Below are positions 1 through 12,200 of a stretch of 64,000 nucleotides of DNA, piece after piece. Source of the stretch: Hyaloperonospora brassicae (lineage: Eukaryota; Oomycota; Peronosporomycetes; Peronosporales; Peronosporaceae); assembly GCA_947650285.1 (NCBI GenBank), contig CANTFL010001418.1, positions 1-64,000 of the forward strand, written 5' to 3'. The notes under the pieces were generated by a model. It saw only the letters and a program-made list of their open reading frames with translations, did no database searches and was not told the origin of the DNA. Every line of letters begins with the position of its first letter. Position 1 is the first letter of the stretch. The translations under genes were made by a program, and so were the position numbers.

Positions 1-181
1 GCGCGTCTTGCGGCGATTGGTGGGTTGATATCATCACGATATCAACCAATGAGCAGACCCTTTGGTCGCTTCACCAATATCACCATTATCGGTGATATTG
101 TTCAAAAAATATTCACTTAATATTCTTTATTGTCACTTTCTTTTAAAGTGACACTTCCATGTAACGGGCTGCCCCGTTACA
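1..181 (-). mobile_element. Partial LTR (TGTAACGGGG family), cut by window start
   Basis: This is the reverse complement of the first part of the LTRs at 60705-61097 and 63677-64000. It shares the palindromic start (at 160-181), the TGACAATAAAGAATAT stretch, the hairpin-like GATATTG blocks and the GGTTGATATC block. In this orientation the element begins at 181 and runs off the left edge, so the other half is missing. No internal retroelement sequence follows at 182 and later, so it is probably a solo LTR or the outer edge of an element lying to the left. Confidence 0.75.
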
Positions 182-3100
182 ACATCCATACAAGACTAAA
201 TAAGTGCAATACGGATAAAGGCTTTGGCAGTATTTGTCGTTTTACTTCTTTTGCGTCTGCTTCGTCCGTGAGACGAGCTGACAGTGTAACTTACTTCAAT
301 CGTATCGCTGAATCATGCTATGCAACCTTACCGATACTTGCAAAACAAAAAAAAGCTTCGTCGATGTTTTCGCTGCAACTTGAATTCGAGTTGCTGTCAC
401 TTTGTTCACCACGAAAAGGTGAGCTCGCTTTTGCAGGGATTCGTTGATGGAGCATAAAGTTTCCAGAGATCCGTAGCTGTGCTGCTTATATCCCGCTACT
501 CTTGTACGAAAATGGAAACTGTGGCTGAGCTACATTGCGAGATTTTTTCAACTTAGCGGATTGCATCAATCGGCTGCACGATGAGAGGCTATGCATGGAG
601 CGTATGGAAGCGTGCAGGAAACCCTATCTGATGGCACAGACTGACAGAAACAAGGTACTTCGCAAGACTCTGCTTCACCTGCTGTCAAATTAGTTAAAAC
701 CTATTCAAATGGTAGCACACAACGATGATGAATGATCAAGTCACTGCGCTTTTCACATCTCTTTTGCTTCTTTCGCACGTGGAAGCAACTTGTCCTACTG
801 TGACGGCTTTATACAGACATCATCGCCATTCACGCTGGTGCCTAATGGTTTGATGTGACGTATGTCAACTGACTGACTTGACCTGGTTCAGATGATTTGC
901 GCTAAACAGGTCATCGAAAAAGATAACAGCGGCTGAGCTGGTCTTTCGAGAACCAGATCGCCACTCGATCCGTATGATCCTTGGTATACTAGAAGCAGTG
1001 CTAGTTGGATTGCAGGAGTGGTGATCAAGGCGGCCACCATGCTGCAGGTCGTGAAGAAATGGTGTTTTGCAGTGAAAGAGAAAGCACCTTTGACGCGGAC
1101 CCCGTGCTACCACTCGACGAAACAGCACACAACGTTTGCGCAATCTCCACGGTCGATGCAACTGCCGCACACGAAAGTACCGGTGTGCCAAAAACAACTG
1201 ACAATCGACCAACTCGCATTCATGAAGCACCGGCACTGGCGCGCAGGTCACTTGCCGCTCTTCGTCTACATAGGACAAAATCAACCTGGCAGCTTGTGAA
1301 CATCATTTCACACTGATACCGTTGCACTCTTCGACCAGCCTATCTCCAGCTCAGAAAACTGCCCGCCAGCGTCTCTCTTTACGCAATCTCTCGCTCCTTA
1401 AGCTTTTACACTGGTGGATGTGTACCAGGAATCAACTACTGCTGCATCACTTTTGCGGACTCCTCTTTCTTCATCTCCATGAGACTGATGTAGCAATGTA
1501 AGCAAACAGCCTCATAGAGATGAAGAAAGAGGAGTCTCGTGCAACTTGCAAGAAAACATGATCAGTAGCTTTGCTATTCATGTCGTACAAAATAGGAACG
1601 CGCGCAAAGTCGCTACTCATGTCTTCAGTTGGAGGCATATACTGTTGTCTGCGTGGACTACGTCACACATGGCAAATCTGATTGTGGTATTGCGTTCATG
1701 ATAGTGTTGGCCCTTGGCTCTTCATCGTGTTCTTATCCTTTTTCCTTCCGATTAACTATCGACACCACTTCACGGTGCGGGTCTTGGCGACAACTGTGGG
1801 TTGGTCGCACACACTCGTGCAAGTCCAATGCTTGCTGAACAGTATGGCATCGTGCGCTCTCGACTCGAAGTGTAGCGAGGTAGGCTTTGTATGTCACAAA
1901 CAATCGAGCTGTCAATGCGAATATCCCCTTGGTAGCTAATATCCACTAACATCCGTACTATTGACATGAGAGGTATATCGAGTAAACGAATGATGACATG
2001 CTGTACATGGGCCGATGATACATATTATTATAACAACCTGTTTATATGCCAATCTGGAATGGACACGCAAGAAACGGTGAGCAGATAGTTCTCGGACATG
2101 TCTATATTTAGGCACAGTTGACAATAACTTAGGCGATATTTATTTTGGTAAGATCAACTATTCTAAATCAGCTCCCTTTTCCTTTCAGTTGAGCTGGCCT
2201 TTTTACTCGAACACCTCCTGCAAATGGTGTACGCACAGCTTCGATCGCACGAGCTTACGCTTTCATCAGCGCAGGTCCCTTGACCTGCAAACAGTACAGG
2301 CGCGACGTGCCCCGCTACGAGCACAATCGGGATTTGAATTGAAGTTATTAAAGGATTAAACTTCTTATGCTTGTACCCATATTTGCTCGTGCATTATTTC
2401 GTCGACAAACTTGTCTACTGTGTTCAGTGCTGCCACCACCCGCTCTTCCAATCACCCCACTCTTTCGACGAGCGTAGCGTTCGCAATCTTCCCATAATCA
2501 GTGTGTCGCACAGAACGAGCTCCAGCCAGCCAGTTTATGTTCACGGACCAGTTTCAGATCAGGATCCCTCAAAACTTTCGTACATAGTGAGGACTGTACG
2601 ACTTGCCGCGGAGACACGTACAGTAGAATCCCTCTTAGCTATATGATTGGGCATATGAAACTATGAGGTAGTAGAGGATATTAGGTAGGAGGGGCTGGGT
2701 AGTATCGGGATCAATCTCTCTTGACCAATGTCGGGCCGGAAACTTTTAATAACTACAAGGGGTTATTAGCTAATAGGGATTAGCGAAGAGGGGCTCTACT
2801 TCATTTGTGCACGCGACACTGTAAAGTAAGTTCACACAGCTCACAAGGGTCGAAAAATTCGAAACCAGGCGACAGGGCAGTAATGCTGGCAGCTTCCTCT
2901 GCTCGTAACGCCAAAGTTTTGCAGACACGCACCGGAAGTTTAACGAGCTCGCTCGAACGAGCTTGGCAAATAAACAAGAAATAGAGCAGAAGGCGTATTA
3001 CGACCGAGCGCAGTAATGCTAATTTTGGAGCTGGTGATACGGCCATGTCCGACGCCAAGCATGTCAATCTGCGCCACTGTGATAATAGACAGGATACAGT

Positions 3101-4086
3101 AGAGGCGAACTTGGTCGCGAAGAAGATCGGATCGTGCCAGACCAACGCAATGACAACGTGGCCAACTCGTGTTGCCTCAGACCATCAGCAAAATGCACCC
3201 GAACTTTGACGTCGATTGCCGAGCCATTTCGTTCCGAATAGATCAGAGTTCAGCTGTCGAACAGTTCGGAGAGCAGTAGTCATGGTACTCAATGATGAGT
3301 CCGACAAAGAGCTGCACATCGCAGAAGCGCTTGTAAAAAGGCGCCTTCTCAGTCGACAAGCTGAACAGCTCGCTAAGTGCACGCAACCAACGGGCTTCTC
3401 GGGTACGAGTTTGCCTGAGAAAAAAGAGAGAACATCATCGGGCACGTGGAACGCCAATGGACCACATGCCAGATATTGTCTCTTTGTCTCAGGTAAACTT
3501 TAGAACTCAATCGGGCAAAAGTCTTTCGAGGGGGGTGTAGAGTGTGGCGAGTCGGTTCACGAAGCATACCGAACGTGACTTGCATCGCGCAGACGCTCGG
3601 GTAGTAGTCGAAACGCGACACGTTTATGCACATCGGTGTCGTCTGTTGAGAATCCAGATATAAATCAAGTCAAAATTTAGCGAAGAGCCTCGAAAGCTTA
3701 GAACAGCACAGAGTGTCGATGAAAGGCCTGAACGCGCTCATTTTAGTATCTACAAGCCCAGCCCCCGCATTTGGTCTCGTGCGGTTCGTTCTAAACCTAT
3801 TTGAGGCGTTCATAATGAAAGTCGGTTCAGCGCTGGCTGTCTGCACGAATCCACACTAAACGGGGCGCGAGTTCATTGTCGTTGCCACCCGATCGCGCGT
3901 GCAACGTCGCACACAACTTCAACGCCGTCTTCACGCCCCGGCCGTGTAACTGATCGCAGCAGCGATTGTATCGGCTGCTTCGTCGCGCGTCTGAAACTCC
4001 CGTCGCGTTCAGCTCGCGCGCGCTTTGCGATGACTCCTCTTCAGTTTTGAATTCACCCGCTCCATCCAACGCCGCAGCTCTGCCCC
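182..4086. other. Gene-poor flank, no supportable gene
   Basis: Several overlapping open frames of 60-140 codons exist on both strands (865-1316, 1629-1967, 2801-3503), but none shows a recognisable domain. The plus frame near 2930-3030 reads vaguely like the end of a retroelement integrase (YYDRA, then FGAGD after a frame change), too weak to call. A strong inverted repeat at 1458-1536 is listed separately. The last few hundred bases must hold the promoter of the transporter gene at 4200; I could not pick a core promoter element. Confidence 0.5.
1458..1536. repeat. Inverted repeat, 27 bp arms with 25 nt loop
   Basis: The left arm (1458-1484, starting GACTCCTCTTTCTTCATCTC) pairs with the right arm (1510-1536, ending GAAGAAAGAGGAGTC), with about two mismatches. 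Such a long near-perfect stem is unlikely by chance. It could be the two ends of a small deleted foldback element or a hairpin-forming transcript. No gene is attached to it. Confidence 0.8.
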
Positions 4087-4192
4087 CACCTACTGCAACT
4101 GCTACTGCACCTGCTACTGCACCTGCTACTGCACCTGCTACTGCTACTGCTACTGCTACTACTGCTACTACTACTACTGCTGCTGCTGCTGC
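4087..4192. repeat. CTACTG-type microsatellite
   Basis: This is a run of CTACTGCACCTG, CTACTG and CTGCTG units just before the transporter ATG at 4200. It is in frame with that gene, with no stop back to 3951-3953, and would encode an Ala/Thr/Pro tract. There is no ATG between that stop and 4200, so it most likely lies in the 5' untranslated region. Length variation here could affect transcript structure. Confidence 0.8.
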
Positions 4193-4199
4193 CCAAAGT

Positions 4200-5693
4200 A
4201 TGCCCCGCAAGGCCCTCGTGACGGGCGAAGACGTCAAGTCGGCCTTCAGCCTCTTCTGCTGCGTCTACGGCATTGGCACGCTCGGCATGCCGGGCAACTT
4301 CTCCCGCGCCGGTCCGCTCCTCGCGGTCGTCGCGATGGTCTTCATGGCCTTTGCCAACGTGTACGGAGCAGTGGCCATCTGCCGCGTGATGCTCCTCGCC
4401 CCAAAGTCCGTCCGCACGTACGGCGACTTGGGCCAGTGGTGCATGGGCGCGCCCGGGCGCTACTTGGCCGTCATCTCGCAGATGGCCAACTGCCTCCTCG
4501 TGCCCTGCGTGTTCCTCGTGCTGGGCGGGCAGCTCCTGGACGGCCTCTTCCCGCACGCCTTCAGCACGTCCACGTGGATCGTCTTCATGGCCATCTCGTG
4601 CACGCCCGTGTGCCTCGTGCCGACGCTCAAAGAGGGAGCCGCGCTGGCCTTTGCCGGCTGCATGGGCACGATCATCGCCGACGTGCTCGGCGTCGGCATC
4701 GTCTTGTACGGCATGCGCGGCCACCCGAGCGTCCCCACGCCCGACCTCACCTTCAAGCAGGTGGCCGGCACGTTCGGCAACTTGGCGCTGGCCTACGGCG
4801 CGGGGATCGTCGTGCCGTCGCTCCAGCGCCAGCACAGCGACCCCACGCGCATGCCGTACGTCGTGGGCGTCACGATGCTCGTCATCTCGGCCCTCTTCCT
4901 CGTCCTCGCCACGTCGGCGTACTCGGCCGTGGGCTGCCAGATCTCGGGCAACCTCTTGTACGCCATCTACCCGCACGAGACGACGGGCTTGACGACGCTC
5001 GGCTTTGCGTCCGACTGGGGCACGGTCGTCCTCGCCTACCTCTTCATGCAGCTCCACATCACCATCGCCTTCTCCGTGATCCTCAACCCCGCGTTCTACA
5101 TTGCCGAGCGCATTGTACTGGGCATGCACAAGCCTGCGGGCATCACGGACCTCGAGACCAACGGGGACAGCTACGTCGGAGCGCCCAGCCCCGACGAAAG
5201 TGAGCACGATAAGCGACACTCGCAGACGTCGGGCGTGTCGAAACCGCACTCGGTCCTTTCGGTCGCTGGCAACGAAGACGGTCCGTCGGATGACGACCTG
5301 GAGATCGAGCCGTCCGAGTACAGGGGGGCAAATGCCGTCAAGTACATGGCGCTCCGTCTCTTTATGATCGCGGGCCTCGTGGTCGCGTCAGTTCTGCTGA
5401 AGGACCACTTTCACGACTTGACCGACTTCACTGGAGCGTCCTGTATCATGATCAACTCGATCGTTCTGCCCATTGTGTTCCTCATGAAGAAGAAGTGGAA
5501 CGTCCTGCCCATGTGGGAGAAGGTCCCTGCGCTCGTCGTGATCGTCGTGTGCTTCAGCCTCGGCTGCTACGTGACGTACACGTCGGGCAAAAACCTGTTC
5601 GCCCCGAGCCACGACGACAGGGCGTTCCCTTTCTGTGCGCCAGAGTTTGAATACGCCGTGTACTATAATTACACGGCAACACATGCGAGCTAG
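4200..5693 (+). CDS. Amino-acid transporter, AAAP (amino acid/auxin permease) family
   Basis: This 497-residue protein is a predicted integral membrane carrier that would move amino acids with protons or cations across the plasma or vacuolar membrane. About 11 hydrophobic segments are visible. The first, near residues 14-36, has the GIGTLGMP motif typical of AAAP/SLC36-38 carriers. Others lie near 39-63, 90-115, 124-143, 147-170, 188-207, 220-242, 270-298, 385-402, 408-430 and 440-460. Between the eighth and ninth is a long polar, acidic loop (about 310-380, with DDDLEIE), probably cytosolic. The first in-frame ATG after the stop at 3951-3953 is 4200; the upstream frame lacks ATG and is a microsatellite. 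The frame is intact, without introns, and strongly GC-biased at third positions, so it looks like a working host gene. Substrate cannot be read from the sequence. The long minus-strand frame opposite it is a shadow. Confidence 0.88.
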   Translation: MPRKALVTGEDVKSAFSLFCCVYGIGTLGMPGNFSRAGPLLAVVAMVFMAFANVYGAVAICRVMLLAPKSVRTYGDLGQWCMGAPGRYLAVISQMANCLLVPCVFLVLGGQLLDGLFPHAFSTSTWIVFMAISCTPVCLVPTLKEGAALAFAGCMGTIIADVLGVGIVLYGMRGHPSVPTPDLTFKQVAGTFGNLALAYGAGIVVPSLQRQHSDPTRMPYVVGVTMLVISALFLVLATSAYSAVGCQISGNLLYAIYPHETTGLTTLGFASDWGTVVLAYLFMQLHITIAFSVILNPAFYIAERIVLGMHKPAGITDLETNGDSYVGAPSPDESEHDKRHSQTSGVSKPHSVLSVAGNEDGPSDDDLEIEPSEYRGANAVKYMALRLFMIAGLVVASVLLKDHFHDLTDFTGASCIMINSIVLPIVFLMKKKWNVLPMWEKVPALVVIVVCFSLGCYVTYTSGKNLFAPSHDDRAFPFCAPEFEYAVYYNYTATHAS

Positions 5694-6922
5694 GCGGGAA
5701 GTAGCGCCATTTCGGTCACTAGAATAGTCGACTTCCTCACGGTAGATCGGGGAAGATAGAAACATTACAACTGCCACGTCCGCACCAGCAGAAATACAGC
5801 GTCGTAGTGTGTGCGTGAAACAAGTCATCAACGTGCCCGTCGAGTGGACCACATGTACCTTTCTCTGTAGTCCAGAGACACTGATGTCGGGCTGAAATGG
5901 TGTGTGCCGAAGCACTGGCACGTGTTCGTGCGCATTCACAATCTAGCGCCATGTGATTGAGCTCCTCACATTTGTCAAGCTATCTGCTTACAGGAACGAC
6001 AAACTGACGTGGCAACTCATCGCATTGACGTCAGTACCCGGTGCCGTACGTAACACTGGAATAAGACACAGCGTACTGGCTTGTGTGTCTCTCTCGGAAC
6101 TTGTGGGCTGCTTCGCACTTACACTGGCAGCAGCCATAGGATCAGTGTGCAGTCTGGAGTCAGCGTAGCAGACATAGGCCTGCTACGCTGAGCGGCATCC
6201 AACTCGACTGCTTCACATAAGTTCGTATTACGAGGGCTGAAACGATGACGGTAAGCTTGATGGCAATCAGTGCTCCGCGGCTTTTCCAAACATCCTAAAA
6301 GCTTTTAAAATGGCGGACGTGCAGCTGCGCCAACTTCAGATTGCACACGAGTATACAATTAGGCACCCGCTTATGCCATTCGCCACGACTTACTGATTCA
6401 ACCCTACCAGCTACAGTACCGAGAATCGGATTCAGATGGCTGCTGTTGTCCTCTCCGATCCTCGTTGACAGCTGCTTCATGTAGCATGGTGAACTTCCCG
6501 CATACTCAATCTCTTGAGTTTTTGAGCAGCATGAGTTTTCCACCGCTATCTCTCGAGCCCTAACTTGTATCAAAGCTTTCAGATAGACCTGTACTCGACA
6601 CAACGCTACGTGCAAACTCCTTCACGCGTGCATGAACCTGATTTGTGGCACATCGCATGACATCCAATCGCTAGCATGCAGTGGAATAGGTGTGGGTGTG
6701 AAGCGAGCGTCCCGTGCAAAGATCACTCAGCATAGATAGACGGAGAAAACAGTCAGCGCAACAAGGCAGTGAGAGGAAATCATGTGGGGATAGATGCAAT
6801 CGTGAACCCCTCCTGTAAGTATGGTACAGCACAACCCTCAAGCAATAATTATGGAGTAACTGGAGCTCATTGGTCACTTTCGTAGCTTCGAATCCATTTC
6901 GAAAGCCAAACACTTTATAGAG
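5694..6922. other. Intergenic region, no supportable gene
   Basis: This lies between the transporter stop and the left end of the pogo element. The open frames here are short, without recognisable motifs, and overlap on both strands. A perfect 12 bp stem lies at 6160-6191. The first few hundred bases presumably hold the 3' end of the transporter transcript. Confidence 0.55.
6160..6191. repeat. Perfect hairpin, 12 bp stem and 8 nt loop
   Basis: TCAGCGTAGCAG (6160-6171) and CTGCTACGCTGA (6180-6191) are exact reverse complements around ACATAGGC. It lies about 470 bp downstream of the transporter stop. A role in transcript end formation is possible but not shown. Confidence 0.75.
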
Positions 6923-6924
6923 TA

Positions 6925-6942
6925 CGGTCTTCCCTCCGATAA
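6925..6942. repeat. Left TIR of the pogo-type element
   Basis: 18 bp, CGGTCTTCCCTCCGATAA, preceded by TA. It differs at one position from the reverse complement of the right TIR. Confidence 0.85.
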
Positions 6943-7435
6943 GTTATGGGTAAGGTGGACGACCATCACCGTAACTTAGCAGAGGTCTTAACTTATTGAT
7001 TTTTGTGTATCGTACGTAAGGAGAATAAGTCAATGAGTGATCAATCTGGTGGATCTGGGCACCCAAACCAAACCCCCACTTCCCTTAAGTACAAGCCTAC
7101 ATCCATCTTTGAGGCTTTCACTGCTGTAACAGAACAAAAGTCTCAGGCTCCTGGCTAGTTTGCTACCTTCCCAACTGTATGAGACGCACCCATATCTTCT
7201 TTCGTCTGAGCTAACAATTATTACACAGAGAAAGCCACATACATACATTTTTTAAACCGTGTCTTGCCTGTTGGTGTGATATCTGAGCAGTATAAAATGT
7301 CGCAGATCCGCCTTACCAATGGACAACGCCTGCAAATATGCAAACACAAGGGTGAGAACCCAGATTTATCTCAAACGGCACCGGCAAAATGGGCTACGGT
7401 GATGTTCGGCCTTGTCGACACGCTGTCACAGGCAT

Positions 7436-7969
7436 TGTAACGGGGTTGCACGTCGACTGGTAGTCGACAATAGGTGTGGTACACACAAGGGATGGGATCC
7501 CCTTTGAAGTAATATTATAACACAAGTATCACCTGTTGAAGACTGATGTCTGTCAACCATTGATTACGAGATCTTTTAATATGATGTATCTAGGACATAA
7601 GTGAGTAGGTTATTTACTTTGTTCTACGGTGTTCTTTTAGGTTATAAGAAGAAATAAAATTCAGCTCCCATTTTGATCAACAAAAGACACGTGCCTCTCT
7701 GAGGCTTCTTTCGATCGTAAGGAAGTAGCAACGCCTTGTTAAGGCAGCTACTCCTTGTGCACTCAGTGCGTTTGATTCTTTGAATCTTTTGGTCCCCCTG
7801 GAACAGGGACCGTAAGCTCTCTGAGCTTGTTGACTCTTTGAGTTGGTTCTTTGAACGAAACCTTAGCTCTCGAAGCTGTTGACTCTTTGAGTCGGGTTCT
7901 GTAGAACCAAATTTGCTCTTTGAGCGTTAAGTCTTCCTCTGACTTAAGGAGCTGTGTAGCTCCGCTACA
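7436..7969 (+). repeat. 5' LTR of the gypsy element
   Basis: It begins TGTAACGGGGTTGCACG and ends GCTCCGCTACA. It is nearly identical to 14627-15158 and is preceded by the target duplication GGCAT. It contains several short inverted repeats such as TTGATTCTTTGAATC near 7770. Confidence 0.93.
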
Positions 7970-7971
7970 CT

Positions 7972-7979
7972 TGGTAGCA
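7972..7979 (+). other. Primer binding site for initiator tRNA-Met
   Basis: TGGTAGCA starts 3 bases after the 5' LTR. It is complementary to the 3' end (TGCTACCA) of eukaryotic initiator tRNA-Met, the usual primer of Ty3/gypsy elements. Only 8 bases match. Confidence 0.6.
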
Positions 7980-8029
7980 CTCGTAGTCAATCTACGCCTG
8001 AGTCGGTAACTAGCTGATCCTCTGTGAGG

Positions 8030-9066
8030 ATGGAGCAATCCTCACCCCTCTATGAGGCTCAAAAGGTCACTTTTGATAAGCTGACCGCGGCCGTAGGCCC
8101 AGAGTATGTGGAATTTCTAGCTGCACAAGGTCCCGATGTGCTCAATACACGAGTCGAGACCTTCATGCAGTATGAATCGCCCGTTTTAGGGCAGATTTAA
8201 AACATGGTAGCATCGGCTACGCCAACACGCTACGTGGTGATGCCAGACGAAGAGGCTATGCCTCGTCCCCTTCGGGTGGACGTTAAACATTACTCCTGGA
8301 AGGAGGGGAAAACCTGACCCTCTGGATCCGTGAGATTGCGATGGCCATGAGCTCTGGCCTTATCTCACTGGAGTACCAGTGGGTCTCGCTAACTATCTCC
8401 AAGCTCGATGGAATCGCTAGAAAGAGTGGGCTCTGACGTGTGGCACGTCGGTCAACTTGGCGTTTCCCATATGGAAATCGCTAGAGTTAGACCTTTTACG
8501 AGATTTCTCGCCGCCCAATCAGGCTTATCGCGTGCGCTCACGCTTCTTGTCTACTCGTCAGGTTAAGAATGAGTTGACGGACTATGTCCAAGAGCGGGGA
8601 ACTCTAATGGCTGCTATGCAGTCTGACCCTCTCTCTGAGACAGTCTTTGCGACTGTCTACATGGAAAGTCTTTGCAATGGCGTTGCCAGGTCCGAGGTCT
8701 TTCGAGTCCATTCCCTCGACTTTTGAAGAGGCTGTGAGCATCGCTCTGAATGCTGAACATAACTTTAAGTCGGCCAGACTTGGTTGGAATGGGTACAACC
8801 CAAACTTTGCGAGGGCAACCTCAGAAAATAGCTCAGCTTTCTGTAAGCCCGAACCGATGGATCTCAGCAATGCTGAGGATGAAGGTGAAGCTGAGCTTCA
8901 GGTTGCCGAGCAACGAAAGGAGGTGAGACGTTGTTATACGTGCGGAAGAACTAAATACTTGCGTCCTACTCGTCCTTTGAGCAAGAAGCGCCAGACTCCT
9001 ATGGGTCGAAACCCCAGCCACAACCAGAAACCTGGTATGGCACGGGGAAACGTCGACACCCAGTAG
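8030..9066 (+). pseudogene. gag of the gypsy element
   Basis: It starts at ATG 8030 (MEQSSPLYEAQKV), 61 bp after the LTR. The frame stops at 8198-8200 and continues in other frames through the capsid region (EGGENLTLWIREIAMAM near 8300-8350) to a nucleocapsid part ending at 9066. The zinc knuckle near 8930-8980 reads CYTCGRTKYLRPTRP: the His of the CX2CX4HX4C motif is Tyr and the last Cys is Arg, so zinc binding is lost. Gag would have formed the cytoplasmic virus-like particle. Confidence 0.8.
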
Positions 9067-9209
9067 GTGCGGGGCGCTCTACTGGGGCAGAACTGAGTTC
9101 TGTTGCTTCTCTACGAGGTAGAGTGAAATAGGGCTTAGCCCCACCGAGCTATGTGCCCACCAGCACAGAGCGTGGATACAAGCCTGGCTTGTTAGTCGCC
9201 GAGGCGAAG

Positions 9210-12200
9210 ATTAACGGCTTTGAGAAGCATTGGTCGATCCTCAATCGACTCCGGAGCATCATGCAATTATGCTCGACGTCTTTCCCTTGAGAGAAGTCAG
9301 CGATACGCTGAAGCGCTCAAAGCGCATGAGGGTGATTCAATCACCGTTCGTTTAGCGACTGGTAGTCGCGTCACGGTGCCTAAAGTTCCGTTGAACTTAG
9401 GTGTAAAGTTTTTGGATTTTGACAGCAATGAACGCTGTCTTGTCCTCGATCATGGATTCGAGATACGATCTCATCCTGGGTATGGTTTGGCTTGAACGAC
9501 ATGGGCCATGGATTGATTGGAGGTCAAAGACCTTAGGCGCCACGCGAAATGTTTCTAGCGAAGCTTTGGAGAGTCATGAACCCACCTTTGCTAGGCAACA
9601 AAAGCGCTGTTGGAGCGAGCCATTGACGGAAGATGTATATGTGCTGGACATTGGTATGTCAGAGTTAATTAACTCCAATGTCAATGACATTAATATTGAG
9701 CGGAGTTCGTTCACCGTATGTGAAGGGAGTTATACTCCGTTGAGTGATACTCGTTGTGATACTGAGTCACTGCATGCTGCAGGCATGGTTGGCCTAAGAC
9801 CGAGTCATTTCAGATGTATTTCCTCTGATTGAGTAGGGTGGCACGTGAAATTCCACCGCGTGAGGGCGGCCGAGATGGCACCTCGCTGAAATGTCGGTAA
9901 TAACATTGATGGCGAGAAGCCAGAGTGTTCAGGGCTAGGCCTGGATGCTGTACGTGAAGTGGTACGTGTAAATCCACTGGGTGAAGTGTTCAAGTTACGT
10001 AACACTTCACCAGATGTCGATCAAGACATGAGATCTCGTATAGAGCGTGCTAAGATGAATAGCAACCACGAGGACCCTACTGTCCCGGCCTCTAGGAGGC
10101 GTAAGGTTTCTTTGAGGAAACAATCTCAGCGTAGGGTGGCAACTGTTAAGAGCCCAACGTCTAAAAAGTCACGAAGTGATTATAGTAATAATACACTATA
10201 TACACTTGTCAATGGGTTGACTGGCCAGATTGATGGAATTATTAGTCTTGAGACTCTTCCATTCTTTGGATACTCTCTTCGACCTAGACGTAATGTCTGA
10301 CGGCGAATTTAGCCAAGCCTTACAGGCAGGAGAATTATTCGAGCTAGCGGTCATTCGGCCGGATATTGACTTGAACTCATCCTCGTTATTGGACGAGTCT
10401 GTCCTTGAGGACACAAAGGCGGCATTGGATACCCGTAGTGGATCTTCGATCCTTAAGGATCCTCTTGATCCGTTCTATCCTTTGGTAAATGAGTTTTAGG
10501 ACGTGGTGTGTCACGACCCACCGTCCGTCTTACCTCCCGATAGAGGTGTACGTCATGAAATTGACTTGGTTCCTGGAAACAAAATACTGCGTAACACGGC
10601 AGTGATCCTTTACCGAAGGAACAGTGTGACGTCATTGACGACTTCTTTCGTGCAAAGCACGCGGCAGGAATGGTACGTGAGAGCAAATCTCCCCATTTCA
10701 CACCGACCTTCTGTGTCAGAAAGCCTAATGATAAGTGGTGCATTGTTCATGCTTACAATAATCTTAATGCAGCCACCATCCCGGCTCAGACACCAATTCC
10801 GAGGAAGAATGTTCTTCCGAACAATATGGTGGGATGTACTATGTACAGTGCGCTCGACCTAGTCGATGGTTATTACCAGCTGCCCATGCGAGAAAGCGAC
10901 ATCCCACTGACAGCGGTCAATACTCCGAGCTGTATTCTCTGAAAGTGGCTTGTTATGCCGCAAGGGTTATCTAATGACCCGGCTACATTCAATTGTCTTG
11001 TGACACAACTGTGCCAGACCTCACCGAGGTTATGCACAGACATACTTTGATGACATCTTTGTCCATGGTCGTGCTATGAACGGTCGGATCAGATGTGGAC
11101 AATCACATTGAACATTTACGAGCGGTGCTCGAGTGCATGCGCACGAATAAGTTGTACGCCAACGCGTCGAAGTGCATCTTTGGTGCAGAAGCGATGTTCC
11201 CTTTTAAAGTGTGCTTTATTGGCAAGCGAGGCCTTGGAGCGGATCCCGCTAAGGTCATAGTCCATAGATTGATTGGCCAGTTTCACAAAGCCAAGAGGAC
11301 TTACGTAAGTGGCTTGGCCTTGCCAATTACTTGCACAAGTACAGTGCGAATAACGCAGATATGGCTCGGCCATTATCCATTCTGCCTAAAAATGATGTGG
11401 AATGGTGCTGGACTAGCACCGAGCATGATGATTTTCAAGCAGTAAAGGAGAGTCTCCTTCATGCGCCAATCTTGGCTTTGCCTGATCCTGATCGATCTTT
11501 CAGTGTCGTCTGTGACGCATCTGACTTTGCCATTGGCAGTGCTCCGTTATAAACAGCTACTGATGGACGGGAACGCGTGATTGCGTTTGAGTCTCGGCAG
11601 CTGAAGTGAGAAAAGAACTATTAATGTTCATGACTAAAGAGCTACTTTCACTGTAGTATGCTTTCGTCAAATTTAGAGTTCATCTTCTTGGCTCTAATCC
11701 GTTTGTGATCTATACAGATCATGCTTCACTACGCACTGCGACCCAGTCGCCTCACCTCTCTCAGAGAATGGCTCGTCGGCTTTCCTTTTTTGCCGAGTAC
11801 AACTTCGAGGTGAAGTATAAGCCGGGAAATCAGAATGCTTTGGCTGATGCGTTGTCACGCAGGCCTGACTATGATCTTGCTCACTGTTACGACTCTGTCG
11901 TCGTCGGTCACTGACCTCATCCGTACGGCATATGCCAAGGATGAGCATTGTGTAGCTCTGCTACGTGCTCTAGGGAGCGAGAAGTTTAAGGACTCGGACA
12001 TAGAATTGTCGGCACGATTACGTGCGAGGTTACATCGACATTTTCGATCGACCAAGGCCTGTTGTGCTATAGCACGGACGTGGAGGACACCCCTCGCATC
12101 CTTGTACCTCATGATGAGGAGTTGAAGTATCGAATCCTCTATAAGGCTCATGATGATGCTTTGAGTGGTCATCTCGGTCGTAGAAGACCTACAGCGCAGT

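Noticed and set aside
130..447. 105-codon plus frame at the window start
   Set aside because: It begins inside an LTR and has no motif.
4053..5249. 398-codon minus-strand frame opposite the amino-acid transporter
   Set aside because: It is a shadow of a GC-rich gene: dominated by Arg, Ala, His and Asp runs, with the microsatellite read as poly-Ser, while the plus strand gives a clear membrane carrier.
7030..7248. 72-codon minus frame with a signal-peptide-like start (possible secreted effector)
   Set aside because: It lies inside the pogo element's left end, has no RXLR or CRN motif, and is short.
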